Below, one piece after another: positions 16,216-23,259 of a DNA stretch of 24,494 bases; within the stretch, counting starts at the first letter, position 1, and every line of letters begins with the position of its first letter. A program made the position numbers and the translations under genes. The DNA lies in IMG/VR virus record IMGVR_UViG_3300007539_000214, positions 1-24,494 of that record; one strand, written 5' to 3'. This DNA is from a virus. A model generated the notes under the pieces. The model was given only the letters and a program-made list of their open reading frames with translations, was not told the DNA's origin and did not search any database.

Positions 16216-18432
16216 TTATCTTATTATTTTTGAACTAAATCCTTTATTGTCATATTTTTTAAAACCAAGGTTTTTAACTTCTAATTTTCTTTTAAAAACT
16301 GGCGTGTAAAGATTTTTATTACAAGCCATTATTGCTAAACCTGAACTAATAGAAGCATCGTGTTTTGTTCTATCATTTATATCAAATCTAGACCAATCTT
16401 CTAAAGTTTTTTGAAAATATACGTTTCCATAACCTTCGTCTAATTTACCTACATAATTTTCAATATAGGATTCTATAGCAGCCGCGTGAGCTTGTTTTAT
16501 ATCTTGACTTGAATTAGGTATTCCACCTATTTCTTTTTCTGTTACAGATAATTTCATATATACTTTATCTGGTCTATTCATAGAATAACCTCTATAACCT
16601 CTTCTTTTAAAATGATATAAAAGTCTAGGTTTATTATTTTCTGCTAATATAGGCATTCCATAAAACACACAAGCCATAAGAACATCTTCGAAAAATATCT
16701 CAGCAGTCTGTGGTCTTGCTATGTATTCTAAAAAAAACATACTATTAGGCACATCTTCCATTGAAAACTTTGTTAATCCGTGAAGTGATCCTTTAGAACC
16801 ACGCGCGTCAACAGTACCTGATATGTCATATGGATCACAACCAAAAGAGCCACAATGTTCATTTCCTGGGTATTTTAATCCATTTTTAATTATTACACGA
16901 TTTTGTAAATTTAAAGGTGGAACCCAAGTTACACTAAATCTACCTGAATCATTAGGAACAAATAAAACCTTAGTATCTTTAACACCATTTTGCCATTGAA
17001 ACGATCCTTTTGTAACAAAAGTGTTTGTTCTAAAATCTTCGTTATAATCTATTTGTTCGTATATTTTAGTTAAGTTGAATAAAGATTGTTTAGCTTCGTC
17101 TCTAAACGCATGTTGTTCTGTTCTTGGAAACTGTCTATAAAATTCATTTAAACCTTCTTGATCTTTTTTTAAACCATCAACTTCGTTTTGCCAATATTCT
17201 AGTACACCTATTTTTATTTTTCTTCCGTGCGGACCCTCTGTATTTTCGATTGGAGTTTCGAAGACAGGTAAGCCATAAGAATCAATGTATCCTTCGTAGT
17301 TCCATTCCATAGGTATGAACAAAGAATATAATCCTGAGCGAGTCTCTCCATTGGCGTTTCTTTCTTTGACGTTCGAATCATAATATAGTTTTTTAAAGTT
17401 ATTACCACCTTTGTCAAGTGCATTACTGGTTGATCCCATCATACACTTACCTATAATTCTACCACCTAATCTTAGCGTGGTTTTTGTAACCCTCCAGTTG
17501 TTGAGGATGTTGTTCGGCTTCTCCCATTTACCGCTTTCATCATGGACGAGGAGTTTAAGTTTCTCCCCATCGTAGGAGTTGTCACCTGTATTCTTCCAGT
17601 CGATTGTGGTGTCCAATCCCTGTAATTCGTCCTCGGTTTCGTCGTAGGCAGCGGTGAGCTTTCTACGGGTGAACTTTGAGGCTGGTACACGGTAGGCAAG
17701 CTCGGTCTTTGGGCGGTCCATACCGTCCTGGGTCGGCTTGAAAAAGAAGGGGTAATTAACCGATATGGGTACCACCTTGTCTGTGAACATCTTTTTAGCA
17801 TCAGGACCGGACTTTGATAATATACCATATCTAGAGTCAGATGATATGGTTGCCAAGTTAACCACCTCTCCTGACGCCATAAAGGAAAACCCAGAACGTC
17901 TGTTCTTAAGGTAGCACAGTCCGTAACATCTATCATCGGCTTTACAAGCTTCCCAGAAAATGAAGAATAATCTATTTGACTCCCGAAAGTCTGGTGCCCC
18001 GACATCAATCTTACTCCACTGCAAGTACATGTAATGAGTACCAGTAATATAAGTAGGAATGTTTTTGTTATAAAACCAAAAACCTTTCTCCCTACGGGTA
18101 AACTCATTATCGATGTAATCATACCACTTTTCTTTAAAATCTAGTGGATATTGTTTCCAATCAAAAGTAGATTTAATTCTATCTAATTCTTTTGGATATT
18201 CAAATTGTGTCCACTTATTGTTATCAAACTTATATATATTTTCTTTTTTTGGTAAAGCTATTTTTAGGTTTTGTATCTCATACACTTGACCTATTTTACC
18301 AGTTTTACTTATAACTACAACATCGTGTTCTTCGTTATAACCATATTCCCAACTATTGCTTTTGTTATTTCTTTTTAAAACTTTACTTGGAATATGATCT
18401 TCTAGTATTTTATATAAAGTTTGTTTATACAT
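16216..18432 (-). CDS. terL: Terminase large subunit (738 aa)
   Basis: ATP-driven DNA packaging motor with nuclease. I use the ATG at 18430-18432, which overlaps the upstream stop by 8 bases and has GAAGG just upstream; a longer reading from TTG at 18462 adds ten unlikely residues. The ATPase domain shows a Walker-A-like LKNRRSGFS (175-183; the usual GK is degenerate, as in several phage terminases), Walker B LKLLVHDE (292-299, Asp298/Glu299) and coupling motif GSTSN (333-337). The RuvC/RNase H-like nuclease has GCDPYD (Asp533), ILAENN (Glu598) and KHDAS (Asp692). The portal gene follows with no gap. Odd feature: DNA encoding residues about 104-404 is much richer in GC, reaching 51% in its core, and uses CTC, ATC, AAC and GAG codons absent from its flanks. 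Confidence 0.88.
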   Translation of the reverse strand: MYKQTLYKILEDHIPSKVLKRNNKSNSWEYGYNEEHDVVVISKTGKIGQVYEIQNLKIALPKKENIYKFDNNKWTQFEYPKELDRIKSTFDWKQYPLDFKEKWYDYIDNEFTRREKGFWFYNKNIPTYITGTHYMYLQWSKIDVGAPDFRESNRLFFIFWEACKADDRCYGLCYLKNRRSGFSFMASGEVVNLATISSDSRYGILSKSGPDAKKMFTDKVVPISVNYPFFFKPTQDGMDRPKTELAYRVPASKFTRRKLTAAYDETEDELQGLDTTIDWKNTGDNSYDGEKLKLLVHDESGKWEKPNNILNNWRVTKTTLRLGGRIIGKCMMGSTSNALDKGGNNFKKLYYDSNVKERNANGETRSGLYSLFIPMEWNYEGYIDSYGLPVFETPIENTEGPHGRKIKIGVLEYWQNEVDGLKKDQEGLNEFYRQFPRTEQHAFRDEAKQSLFNLTKIYEQIDYNEDFRTNTFVTKGSFQWQNGVKDTKVLFVPNDSGRFSVTWVPPLNLQNRVIIKNGLKYPGNEHCGSFGCDPYDISGTVDARGSKGSLHGLTKFSMEDVPNSMFFLEYIARPQTAEIFFEDVLMACVFYGMPILAENNKPRLLYHFKRRGYRGYSMNRPDKVYMKLSVTEKEIGGIPNSSQDIKQAHAAAIESYIENYVGKLDEGYGNVYFQKTLEDWSRFDINDRTKHDASISSGLAIMACNKNLYTPVFKRKLEVKNLGFKKYDNKGFSSKIIR

Positions 18433-18706
18433 TTTTAGATCTACCTTCAGCAAAACCAGCAAAAGTTCTTTCTTTTTTAACTTCTTTTGGTTTTTCGTTT
18501 AACATATCCTCTTCTTCTTGTAAACGTTGTAATATTTCAAAAGCATCAAATATTGCTAATTTTTTTGTTGCTGCAGCATTTTTAAGTCTGTCTGCAGATA
18601 TATCATCGTCTGAATCTACAATAGGTTCTTTAGCCACCTTTATAAGCTCTTCAACAGCTACGCGCCCAGCTTGGATTATATTCTTCTTCGTTTCCTTTGT
18701 GCTCAT
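18425..18706 (-). CDS. Candidate terminase small subunit (93 aa)
   Basis: A small acidic, helical protein directly upstream of the large terminase and overlapping its ATG by 8 bases. The core, RVAVEELIKVAKEPIV then DDDISADRLKNAAATKKLAI and FDAFEILQRLQEEEDMLN (15-70), looks like a short helical bundle; the C-terminus is Lys/Glu-rich and disordered. I recall this pattern next to terL in uncultured marine phages, but no helix-turn-helix is obvious, so the small-subunit role rests on position and size. Its first 56 bases overlap the 3' end of the co-chaperonin-like gene in another frame. No downstream ATG would leave the conserved core intact, so the overlap appears real. Confidence 0.5.
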   Translation of the reverse strand: MSTKETKKNIIQAGRVAVEELIKVAKEPIVDSDDDISADRLKNAAATKKLAIFDAFEILQRLQEEEDMLNEKPKEVKKERTFAGFAEGRSKNV

Positions 18707-19256
18707 ATTTAATTACAATATCATTTGATTTCATACAATAAACTCTTTCATTTTCAATAATAAAATCCCATTCGCTGTTAGGTGTAAAACCCACAACATC
18801 ACCAGGATTAATATTAAGCGCTTCTAATGAGTTATTACTATATTTTAGTATACCTATAAGGGCTTGTTCTTTTTTGTTGCTTAATTTATCTTTATTTATT
18901 ATCGGTTTAACAAAACATCTATCACCAAACGAGTGATAACCATTATTGTTTTTATAAAGATATATTTGATCTAAGCTACAAAAATACAAATCATTTTTAA
19001 AATATGATCTGCTTTTTTTCTTAACACCTTTCATACCGTAAAATGTTCTAAACACATTTTGATGTACTATTATTAAATCACCTTTTTTTATAGGTGTTTT
19101 AAAAGCTTTAGGTGTTTCTATAACCTCGGCTATTCTATTAACAAACTTCCAGTTTTCAACCTTAGTATTTAATACTAATTCTTTATCATCTACTTTTATG
19201 CTATTAGAATATTCTTTACCAAATGGTTTTACTATAAAATCATATAGACTTTTCAT
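18651..19256 (-). CDS. GroES-like co-chaperonin candidate (201 aa)
   Basis: A beta-rich protein with a pattern that suggests two 10-kDa-chaperonin-like units: NRIAEVIETPKAFKTPIKKGDLIIVHQNVF (written here as NRIAEVIETPKAF plus IKKGDLIIVHQNVF, about 41-68) resembles the GroES core of strand, turn, K-x-GD-x-V-hydrophobic. FKNDLYFCSLDQIYLYKNN and DRCFVKPI follow; a second GDVVGF unit lies near 153-158, and the protein ends YNPSWARS. Phages with large head proteins sometimes carry a co-chaperonin (T4 gp31, RB49 CocO) that partners with host GroEL to fold the capsid protein; placement just before the packaging and capsid genes fits. GroES is about 97 residues, so this protein is long. Its ATG shares one base with the preceding stop (TAATG). 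Confidence 0.45.
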   Translation of the reverse strand: MKSLYDFIVKPFGKEYSNSIKVDDKELVLNTKVENWKFVNRIAEVIETPKAFKTPIKKGDLIIVHQNVFRTFYGMKGVKKKSRSYFKNDLYFCSLDQIYLYKNNNGYHSFGDRCFVKPIINKDKLSNKKEQALIGILKYSNNSLEALNINPGDVVGFTPNSEWDFIIENERVYCMKSNDIVIKYEHKGNEEEYNPSWARSC

Positions 19257-19483
19257 TAATACTCTAAATCGTACTCAACTGATATAGCCATGTTAGAATT
19301 AAACTTCTTCCATGGCAATACCTCGTTGTTTTTCTTTATGTGAATATTATAGGAATTATCGTTTTCGTCAAGAAGTATATGTGATATTTCGTGACCACCG
19401 TAAACTTGTTGTCCTACTGAATAATGCATTGCGTCGTTTTTATAATCAGATCCAATGCTTATTTTTCTAATATTACTCAACAT
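19256..19483 (-). CDS. Small conserved phage protein, unknown function (75 aa)
   Basis: Begins MLSNIRKISIGSDYKNDAMH and continues with SVGQQVYGGHEISHILLDEN and a short strand NSYNIHIKKNNEVLPWKKFN. It looks like a compact beta domain with no membrane segment or catalytic motif. I recall similar small proteins in the same neighbourhood of uncultured marine phages, but no function is known to me. Its start overlaps the upstream coiled-coil gene by 11 bases and its stop overlaps the next ATG by one base, so it is translated within a coupled run of small genes leading to the terminase. Confidence 0.6.
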   Translation of the reverse strand: MLSNIRKISIGSDYKNDAMHYSVGQQVYGGHEISHILLDENDNSYNIHIKKNNEVLPWKKFNSNMAISVEYDLEY

Positions 19484-19721
19484 CTTGTTTAGTAATTTCA
19501 GATATTTTACCAGTTTGTAAATCTATGTTAACAGAACCATAAGTTTTTTCTAACTGTTCTTTAGTTTCTTGTATTTCATCGCTTAATTTTTTAATAACGC
19601 TATGCGTATTTATTTTTTCAACATCTAAAATACCTAAATGTTTCAACAATTCATTTAACTTATTTTGTTGTTCATTAACAAGTTCTAATTCTTCTTTTTT
19701 TATTTTTTTTGCTTTCGCCAT
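19473..19721 (-). CDS. Small coiled-coil protein, unknown function (82 aa)
   Basis: Starts with a very basic tail (MAKAKKIKKEELELVNEQQN), then helical heptads through about residue 60 (LNELLKHLGILDVEKINTHS, VIKKLSDEIQETKEQLEKTY), and ends with a short acidic strand, VNIDLQTGKISEI. This is the pattern of a small dimeric coiled-coil virion or assembly factor; no enzyme motif is seen. It overlaps the following gene by 11 bases. The function is not recognised. Confidence 0.6.
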   Translation of the reverse strand: MAKAKKIKKEELELVNEQQNKLNELLKHLGILDVEKINTHSVIKKLSDEIQETKEQLEKTYGSVNIDLQTGKISEITKQDVE

Positions 19722-19754
19722 GATTTAATTAAATTTGATTAATATATTTTTTTA

Positions 19755-20315
19755 TTATTTACATACAATTATGTCACCAGCTCCAACAGTGTTTAGAGCA
19801 GTAACATAGTCAACAGCCACGGGTAGTATGCTACCAGCTGGAACGTTTTTAAAAGTTATAGCTTGTGCAGCTACAGGAACACCATCGTTTACGGCTGTAA
19901 TTTGTAGAGTAGCATTTCCACCGCCACCACTTACTGTTACAATATCATTTACATTGTAACCTGATCCTGCAGCGTTTATTGCTACAGCAGTTATTACGTT
20001 AGAAGTTACTGTTGTGTTTACAGTTAAACCTAATCCATCACCAGATGTTGTTGTTGCAACACCTGTACCATTACTGTAACCACTGCCTCCATTTGTGATT
20101 GAAAGAGCTTTTACAGAACTTAAATTAGTACCAGGTAATATAACACTAACATCACCGCTTACACCAACGTAAAGTACAGAACTATTTAAAAAAGTTCCTA
20201 ATGTTCCGGTTTGGTTTTCAAAAACCCAAGCTGGTAAAGGATTTGGGGCTCCTACTAAACCCGTTAAAGGCATTGCTTTACCTACAATACCATCATTAGT
20301 TATAAATTTTGACAT
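19755..20315 (-). CDS. Small virion decoration/spike-type protein with Gly-rich insert (186 aa)
   Basis: The outer parts form one plausible small beta domain: SSVLYVGVSGDVSVILPG (45-62) and AITFKNVPAGSILPVAVDYV (152-171), ending TVGAGDIIVCK. I associate that two-part pattern (LYVGxxGDVxVxL ... VTFKNVPxGSxLPV) with small virion proteins of about 100 residues in marine phages. Residues about 64-151 look inserted. They are Gly/Thr/Asn/Ser-rich and contain two GSGY turns (77-80 and 117-120), each followed by NGTG or NVND and a Gly-rich run (GDGLG, GGGGN), a repeat common in phage adhesins and tail-fibre beta domains. The gene lies between the holin-like gene and small unknown genes. Display on the capsid surface is a guess from composition. 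Confidence 0.5.
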   Translation of the reverse strand: MSKFITNDGIVGKAMPLTGLVGAPNPLPAWVFENQTGTLGTFLNSSVLYVGVSGDVSVILPGTNLSSVKALSITNGGSGYSNGTGVATTTSGDGLGLTVNTTVTSNVITAVAINAAGSGYNVNDIVTVSGGGGNATLQITAVNDGVPVAAQAITFKNVPAGSILPVAVDYVTALNTVGAGDIIVCK

Positions 20316-20320
20316 TTTTT

Positions 20321-20785
20321 TTATTTTTTACTTATTGTTTTAAATTTTTCTGCACCTCGTGAACCAAAATAAGCCACGTAAACTGTAATTAAAAGAGATT
20401 TTAATAGATCAACCCAACCGCCATCAACATCAAACTGTATATTAGAGCTTTCAAGAACTATTAAAATTATTAAAGATATAGTTAAAAATATAAGAGTCAT
20501 AGGGCGTGTGTTTTTAGACAACCATGAATCTGATTTCATATCACTATCCCAACGCTTAGATATTTCTTGCATTTCTACCATGTCTTGCTCTAATAACTTT
20601 AAAGCTTTTTCTTTATCTTCTGGTGGTAAAATTACAGGATCTTCTTTTTTTATTAAGTTTTTAACTACACCTAATAAGCCTTGATCTGGTAAAACATCAG
20701 ATATACCATCAACTAGCTTAGGCGCAGTTCCTAATAAAAACTGACCGACTTTTGTATCTTTAAACTTCTTTTTATTATCTGGCAT
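20321..20785 (-). CDS. Holin-like membrane protein, 3TM-holin type (154 aa)
   Basis: An amphipathic N-terminal half (residues 1-60, with PDQGLLGVVKNLIKKEDPVI) is followed by the family-like stretch EISKRWDSDMKSDSWLSKNT and RPM, then a hydrophobic helix LIFLTISLIILIVLES (about 98-113) and a second one, LLKSLLITVYVAYFGSRGAE (127-146). The RWxSDMxSDSWLSKNxRP motif before the membrane helices is the mark I know from holins of the gene-transfer-agent/3TM type. The C-terminus is basic. Its start codon abuts or overlaps the stop of the GldL-like gene, so the two membrane proteins are co-translated. The likely role is inner-membrane permeabilisation at lysis; an endolysin is not visible nearby. Confidence 0.65.
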   Translation of the reverse strand: MPDNKKKFKDTKVGQFLLGTAPKLVDGISDVLPDQGLLGVVKNLIKKEDPVILPPEDKEKALKLLEQDMVEMQEISKRWDSDMKSDSWLSKNTRPMTLIFLTISLIILIVLESSNIQFDVDGGWVDLLKSLLITVYVAYFGSRGAEKFKTISKK

Positions 20786-21225
20786 TATTTTTTAATTACC
20801 TTTAGTATTGATTGATAAATTTTATTTATATCGAATGTATTTTTTGCTAAAGATACAGAATTTTTATTTATATCTTCGTAAGCTTTTACAGACGACTTAC
20901 TAAGTTTTAAATGAGCAGCGTGTGATTTATTTATTAAATTAATATTCTCAACAGCTTTCTGTATTTTATTAGCGTATTCTTTTTGAGCTTTAACTATTTC
21001 ACTAGTGTCATAAGGTTCATAAATTACACGCGAGTTATCGTTTGTATCTTTAGTTGTCTCGAATGCAGAATAAGCAAAAACAATAGCTTCTGTTATCATA
21101 CCTATTGTTAATAATAATGAGCCATATGGCCAGTGTTGAATTTTAGCAAGAGCTCCTAAAATAACGACTGCAGCTCCGAGCCCGTAGAGCATATTAGTAA
21201 AGTCTAATTTTAAATTTTTTAACAT
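20785..21225 (-). CDS. GldL-like (gliding/type IX secretion motor) membrane protein (146 aa)
   Basis: Residues 9-56 closely follow the N-terminal membrane domain of GldL, the inner-membrane stator of the Bacteroidota type IX secretion/gliding motor: FTNMLYGLGAAVVILGALAK, then IQHWPYGSLLLTIGMITEAI, then VFAYSAFE. Two membrane helices (about 12-30 and 35-55) flank the HWP turn. Lys28 and Glu46 occupy the places of the conserved charged residues in GldL helices 1 and 2 (Lys27 and Glu49 in F. johnsoniae) that are needed for motor function. The cytoplasmic part (70-146) is helical, with INLINKSHAAHLKLSK and LAKNTFDINKIYQSILKVI resembling the LNxVYxxxL repeats of the GldL tail, but the whole is shorter than cellular GldL (about 210-220 residues). 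No GldM partner is seen. It is co-translated with the holin-like gene. Confidence 0.75.
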   Translation of the reverse strand: MLKNLKLDFTNMLYGLGAAVVILGALAKIQHWPYGSLLLTIGMITEAIVFAYSAFETTKDTNDNSRVIYEPYDTSEIVKAQKEYANKIQKAVENINLINKSHAAHLKLSKSSVKAYEDINKNSVSLAKNTFDINKIYQSILKVIKK

Positions 21226-21240
21226 AACATTTAATTTAAT

Positions 21241-21267
21241 TATTTATATATAATCTATATATAAATA
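21241..21267. promoter_or_regulatory. 27-base AT palindrome upstream of the GldL-like gene
   Basis: A perfect 12-bp inverted repeat, TATTTATATATA at 21241-21252 and its complement at 21256-21267, around a 3-base centre (ATC). It ends 15 bases before the GldL-like start codon and lies in one of the longest gaps between genes in the window (21226-21295). It could be an operator, a promoter element or an RNA hairpin hiding the start. Confidence 0.45.
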
Positions 21268-21268
21268 G

Positions 21269-21281
21269 TTACATGTTATTT
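21269..21281. repeat. 13-base motif TTACATGTTATTT, copy 2
   Basis: Identical to 10279-10291 and located between the AT palindrome and the stop of the 653-aa gene, 43-55 bases upstream of the GldL-like start. Confidence 0.3.
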
Positions 21282-21295
21282 TAATTAATTACGAT

Positions 21296-23257
21296 TTACT
21301 TCTTTTTATCTCCACTAAAAACCATTTTACTACCAAATAAACCACCTGTAACAGCTGGTAATTTATTCATTGATTTAGCTAAAGAAGAAAAATTACTTTT
21401 AGATTTATCCATAAAATCAAAAATTCTAGTACCACTTACATTTACATCTTTACCATCGCTTTTTAACACGGCTTGAGTTACTGGATTTTTATCAAAATAA
21501 TTTTTAGCTTTAGATAAAATCTGTGGAGTTATTTTATCATAAGGATTTTTTATAAAACCTTGATCAAGCAAAGATTGTCTTAATTCTCCCGCAAAAGCCC
21601 TAGGCTCCATATTTCCACTTCCTCCATATTTAAAATAATCGTAATCTATGTCTGATGCTGGTTGATTTGCTAAATGATCTTGAAATCGTGAGTCTGCTGC
21701 TTTGTGATTTTTAGCAAAATCATCGCTATGAACATTTAGATTATCTCTTGCAGATAGCAGATCATCATATTTTTTGTTATAATCTAAAACCTCTTTGCTA
21801 GGTTTAATAGCACTAGATAACTCTCTGTCAAGAGGCGTTGTTCTACCAACTTGAAAACCGTGTTGCTGTTCGTGAGCATAGATTGTTTTTGGTTTAGCTA
21901 TATTTTTATCTCCTAAAATAAAATTACCTTTATTTAATTGAGAGGCATTTTGAACGCCTTGTAATGAAAATCTATCAACATCATTAGTTTTTTTAAAACC
22001 ACCAAAAGTAGCATTGGAATCTAAATATTCTCTAGGAACAGAATTATATAATATGTCTTTTGCTTCACTGTAATTTAATTTCCCTCCTTTTATAGCCTCA
22101 GCTGCCCTTTCATTTAAATTAGGTTTAGACATTTCTTGAATTCTAAAATTAACATTTTTTTGCGCTTGTTCAGCTAAGTCAGCATCAAATAGTTTTTTTG
22201 TTTTTGTGCCAAGACCGCCTAAAAAGTTTTGTTCAATTTCTAAAAATTCATTACCAGGTGTTTGTTTTCTTATAAATGGATGGGCGTGTGCTTCAGGGAT
22301 TTGCATTGTTTTTCTTAATTTTTCCATTTCACCCTGTAAATAACCTAACTCTTGATCATATAATCTTTTTTGACCTTCAGGTGTATTTAATCGCTCCATT
22401 GTTTTTAATCTTTCAAATTTACTAACCTCAGCGTTTTTACTTAAATCTTCAAGAGTATTATACATAGATTCTCTAGTTTTTGGATTAAATCTTCCAAATA
22501 TACCTGGTGATTCTGGTAATTTACTAGCCGCACTAGCAGCTTCGTCTCCTTTTGCAGCCAAACTATAAACTAAATCATCTGCTTTGTTTGCTAATCCTTT
22601 TACTGCTTTAGCTCCTTTTGCACCTTTAGTTAATAATCCAGCTCCAAAGAGTAAATTGGCTGGATCTGCTACTATATCCATAGCTGTATTTAAAGAACCT
22701 CCTAAATCCCATCCAGGTTTATCTTCAAAACCTATTGTTTCAGATGGTAGTCTTTGTGATCCAGGTGTAAGAGCGTTTGCAAAATTATAAGGATTTCCTC
22801 TCAAAGCTTCTATACCTTCAACCGCAAGTGATTGAGGAGCTTGAAGTGTTGTCATTACCATGGATGCAGGCTGTTCTGCTAATATACCTGTTACCATATC
22901 CATAGCATCACCTGCTAAACCTTCTCTAGTTTGAGCTCTTCTTCTAACACCTCTACCAATTGCCCCTGAGTCGTTAAAATATTCTTTTTGTTGATCAGAA
23001 AGTTCATCAAATAAAGGATATTGATTATAATCTACATCTGATCTTACTACTACTTCATCAAGATTTGGTCTATGTATCGAACCTTCTCCAAAGTATTTAG
23101 CATATTCCGCATCTGACATACCAGAATCGCTTTGTGTAGTATAAACTAAATCATCAACTATTTGTTGACCATCTTTTTTGCTATGAGGTTTGCCTTCATG
23201 CATTTTAACAGGACTAGAACTTCTTAGTTTTCCGAAATAATTTTTTTTAAGCCCCAT
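21296..23257 (-). CDS. Large virion/internal protein with HExxH metalloprotease motif (653 aa)
   Basis: The N-terminus contains SSSPVKMHEGKPHSKKDGQQ (13-32) and then a disordered acidic region. Residues 110-245 are Ala/Gly-rich and weakly hydrophobic, with DPANLLFGAGLLTKGAKGAK (198-217), a style typical of ejected internal virion proteins. Residues 255-445 are mostly helical. Near 458-467 lies TIYAHEQQHG, a zinc-binding HExxH motif (His462, Glu463, His466), and NMEPRAFAGELRQSLLDQG (549-567) offers Glu551 or Glu558 as third ligand, as in other phage-borne metallopeptidase domains with an E-x-RA-x-x-x-ELR pattern. It could help digest the cell wall or process virion proteins during entry; the substrate is unknown. 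It starts 2 bases after the 155-aa HExxH gene. Confidence 0.6.
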   Translation of the reverse strand: MGLKKNYFGKLRSSSPVKMHEGKPHSKKDGQQIVDDLVYTTQSDSGMSDAEYAKYFGEGSIHRPNLDEVVVRSDVDYNQYPLFDELSDQQKEYFNDSGAIGRGVRRRAQTREGLAGDAMDMVTGILAEQPASMVMTTLQAPQSLAVEGIEALRGNPYNFANALTPGSQRLPSETIGFEDKPGWDLGGSLNTAMDIVADPANLLFGAGLLTKGAKGAKAVKGLANKADDLVYSLAAKGDEAASAASKLPESPGIFGRFNPKTRESMYNTLEDLSKNAEVSKFERLKTMERLNTPEGQKRLYDQELGYLQGEMEKLRKTMQIPEAHAHPFIRKQTPGNEFLEIEQNFLGGLGTKTKKLFDADLAEQAQKNVNFRIQEMSKPNLNERAAEAIKGGKLNYSEAKDILYNSVPREYLDSNATFGGFKKTNDVDRFSLQGVQNASQLNKGNFILGDKNIAKPKTIYAHEQQHGFQVGRTTPLDRELSSAIKPSKEVLDYNKKYDDLLSARDNLNVHSDDFAKNHKAADSRFQDHLANQPASDIDYDYFKYGGSGNMEPRAFAGELRQSLLDQGFIKNPYDKITPQILSKAKNYFDKNPVTQAVLKSDGKDVNVSGTRIFDFMDKSKSNFSSLAKSMNKLPAVTGGLFGSKMVFSGDKKK

Positions 23258-23259
23258 AA

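Noticed and set aside
17472-18122. A 216-codon open frame overlapping the terminase on the same strand
   Set aside because: It exists because stop codons are rare in the GC-rich patch. Its translation (many Pro, Ser, Thr and Arg) matches no family, and the terminase frame there contains the ATPase motifs.
16216-18462. Terminase start at the TTG at 18462
   Set aside because: It would add ten residues with no family-like character and enlarge the overlap with the upstream gene to 38 bases; the ATG at 18432 gives an 8-base overlap and has GAAGG upstream.
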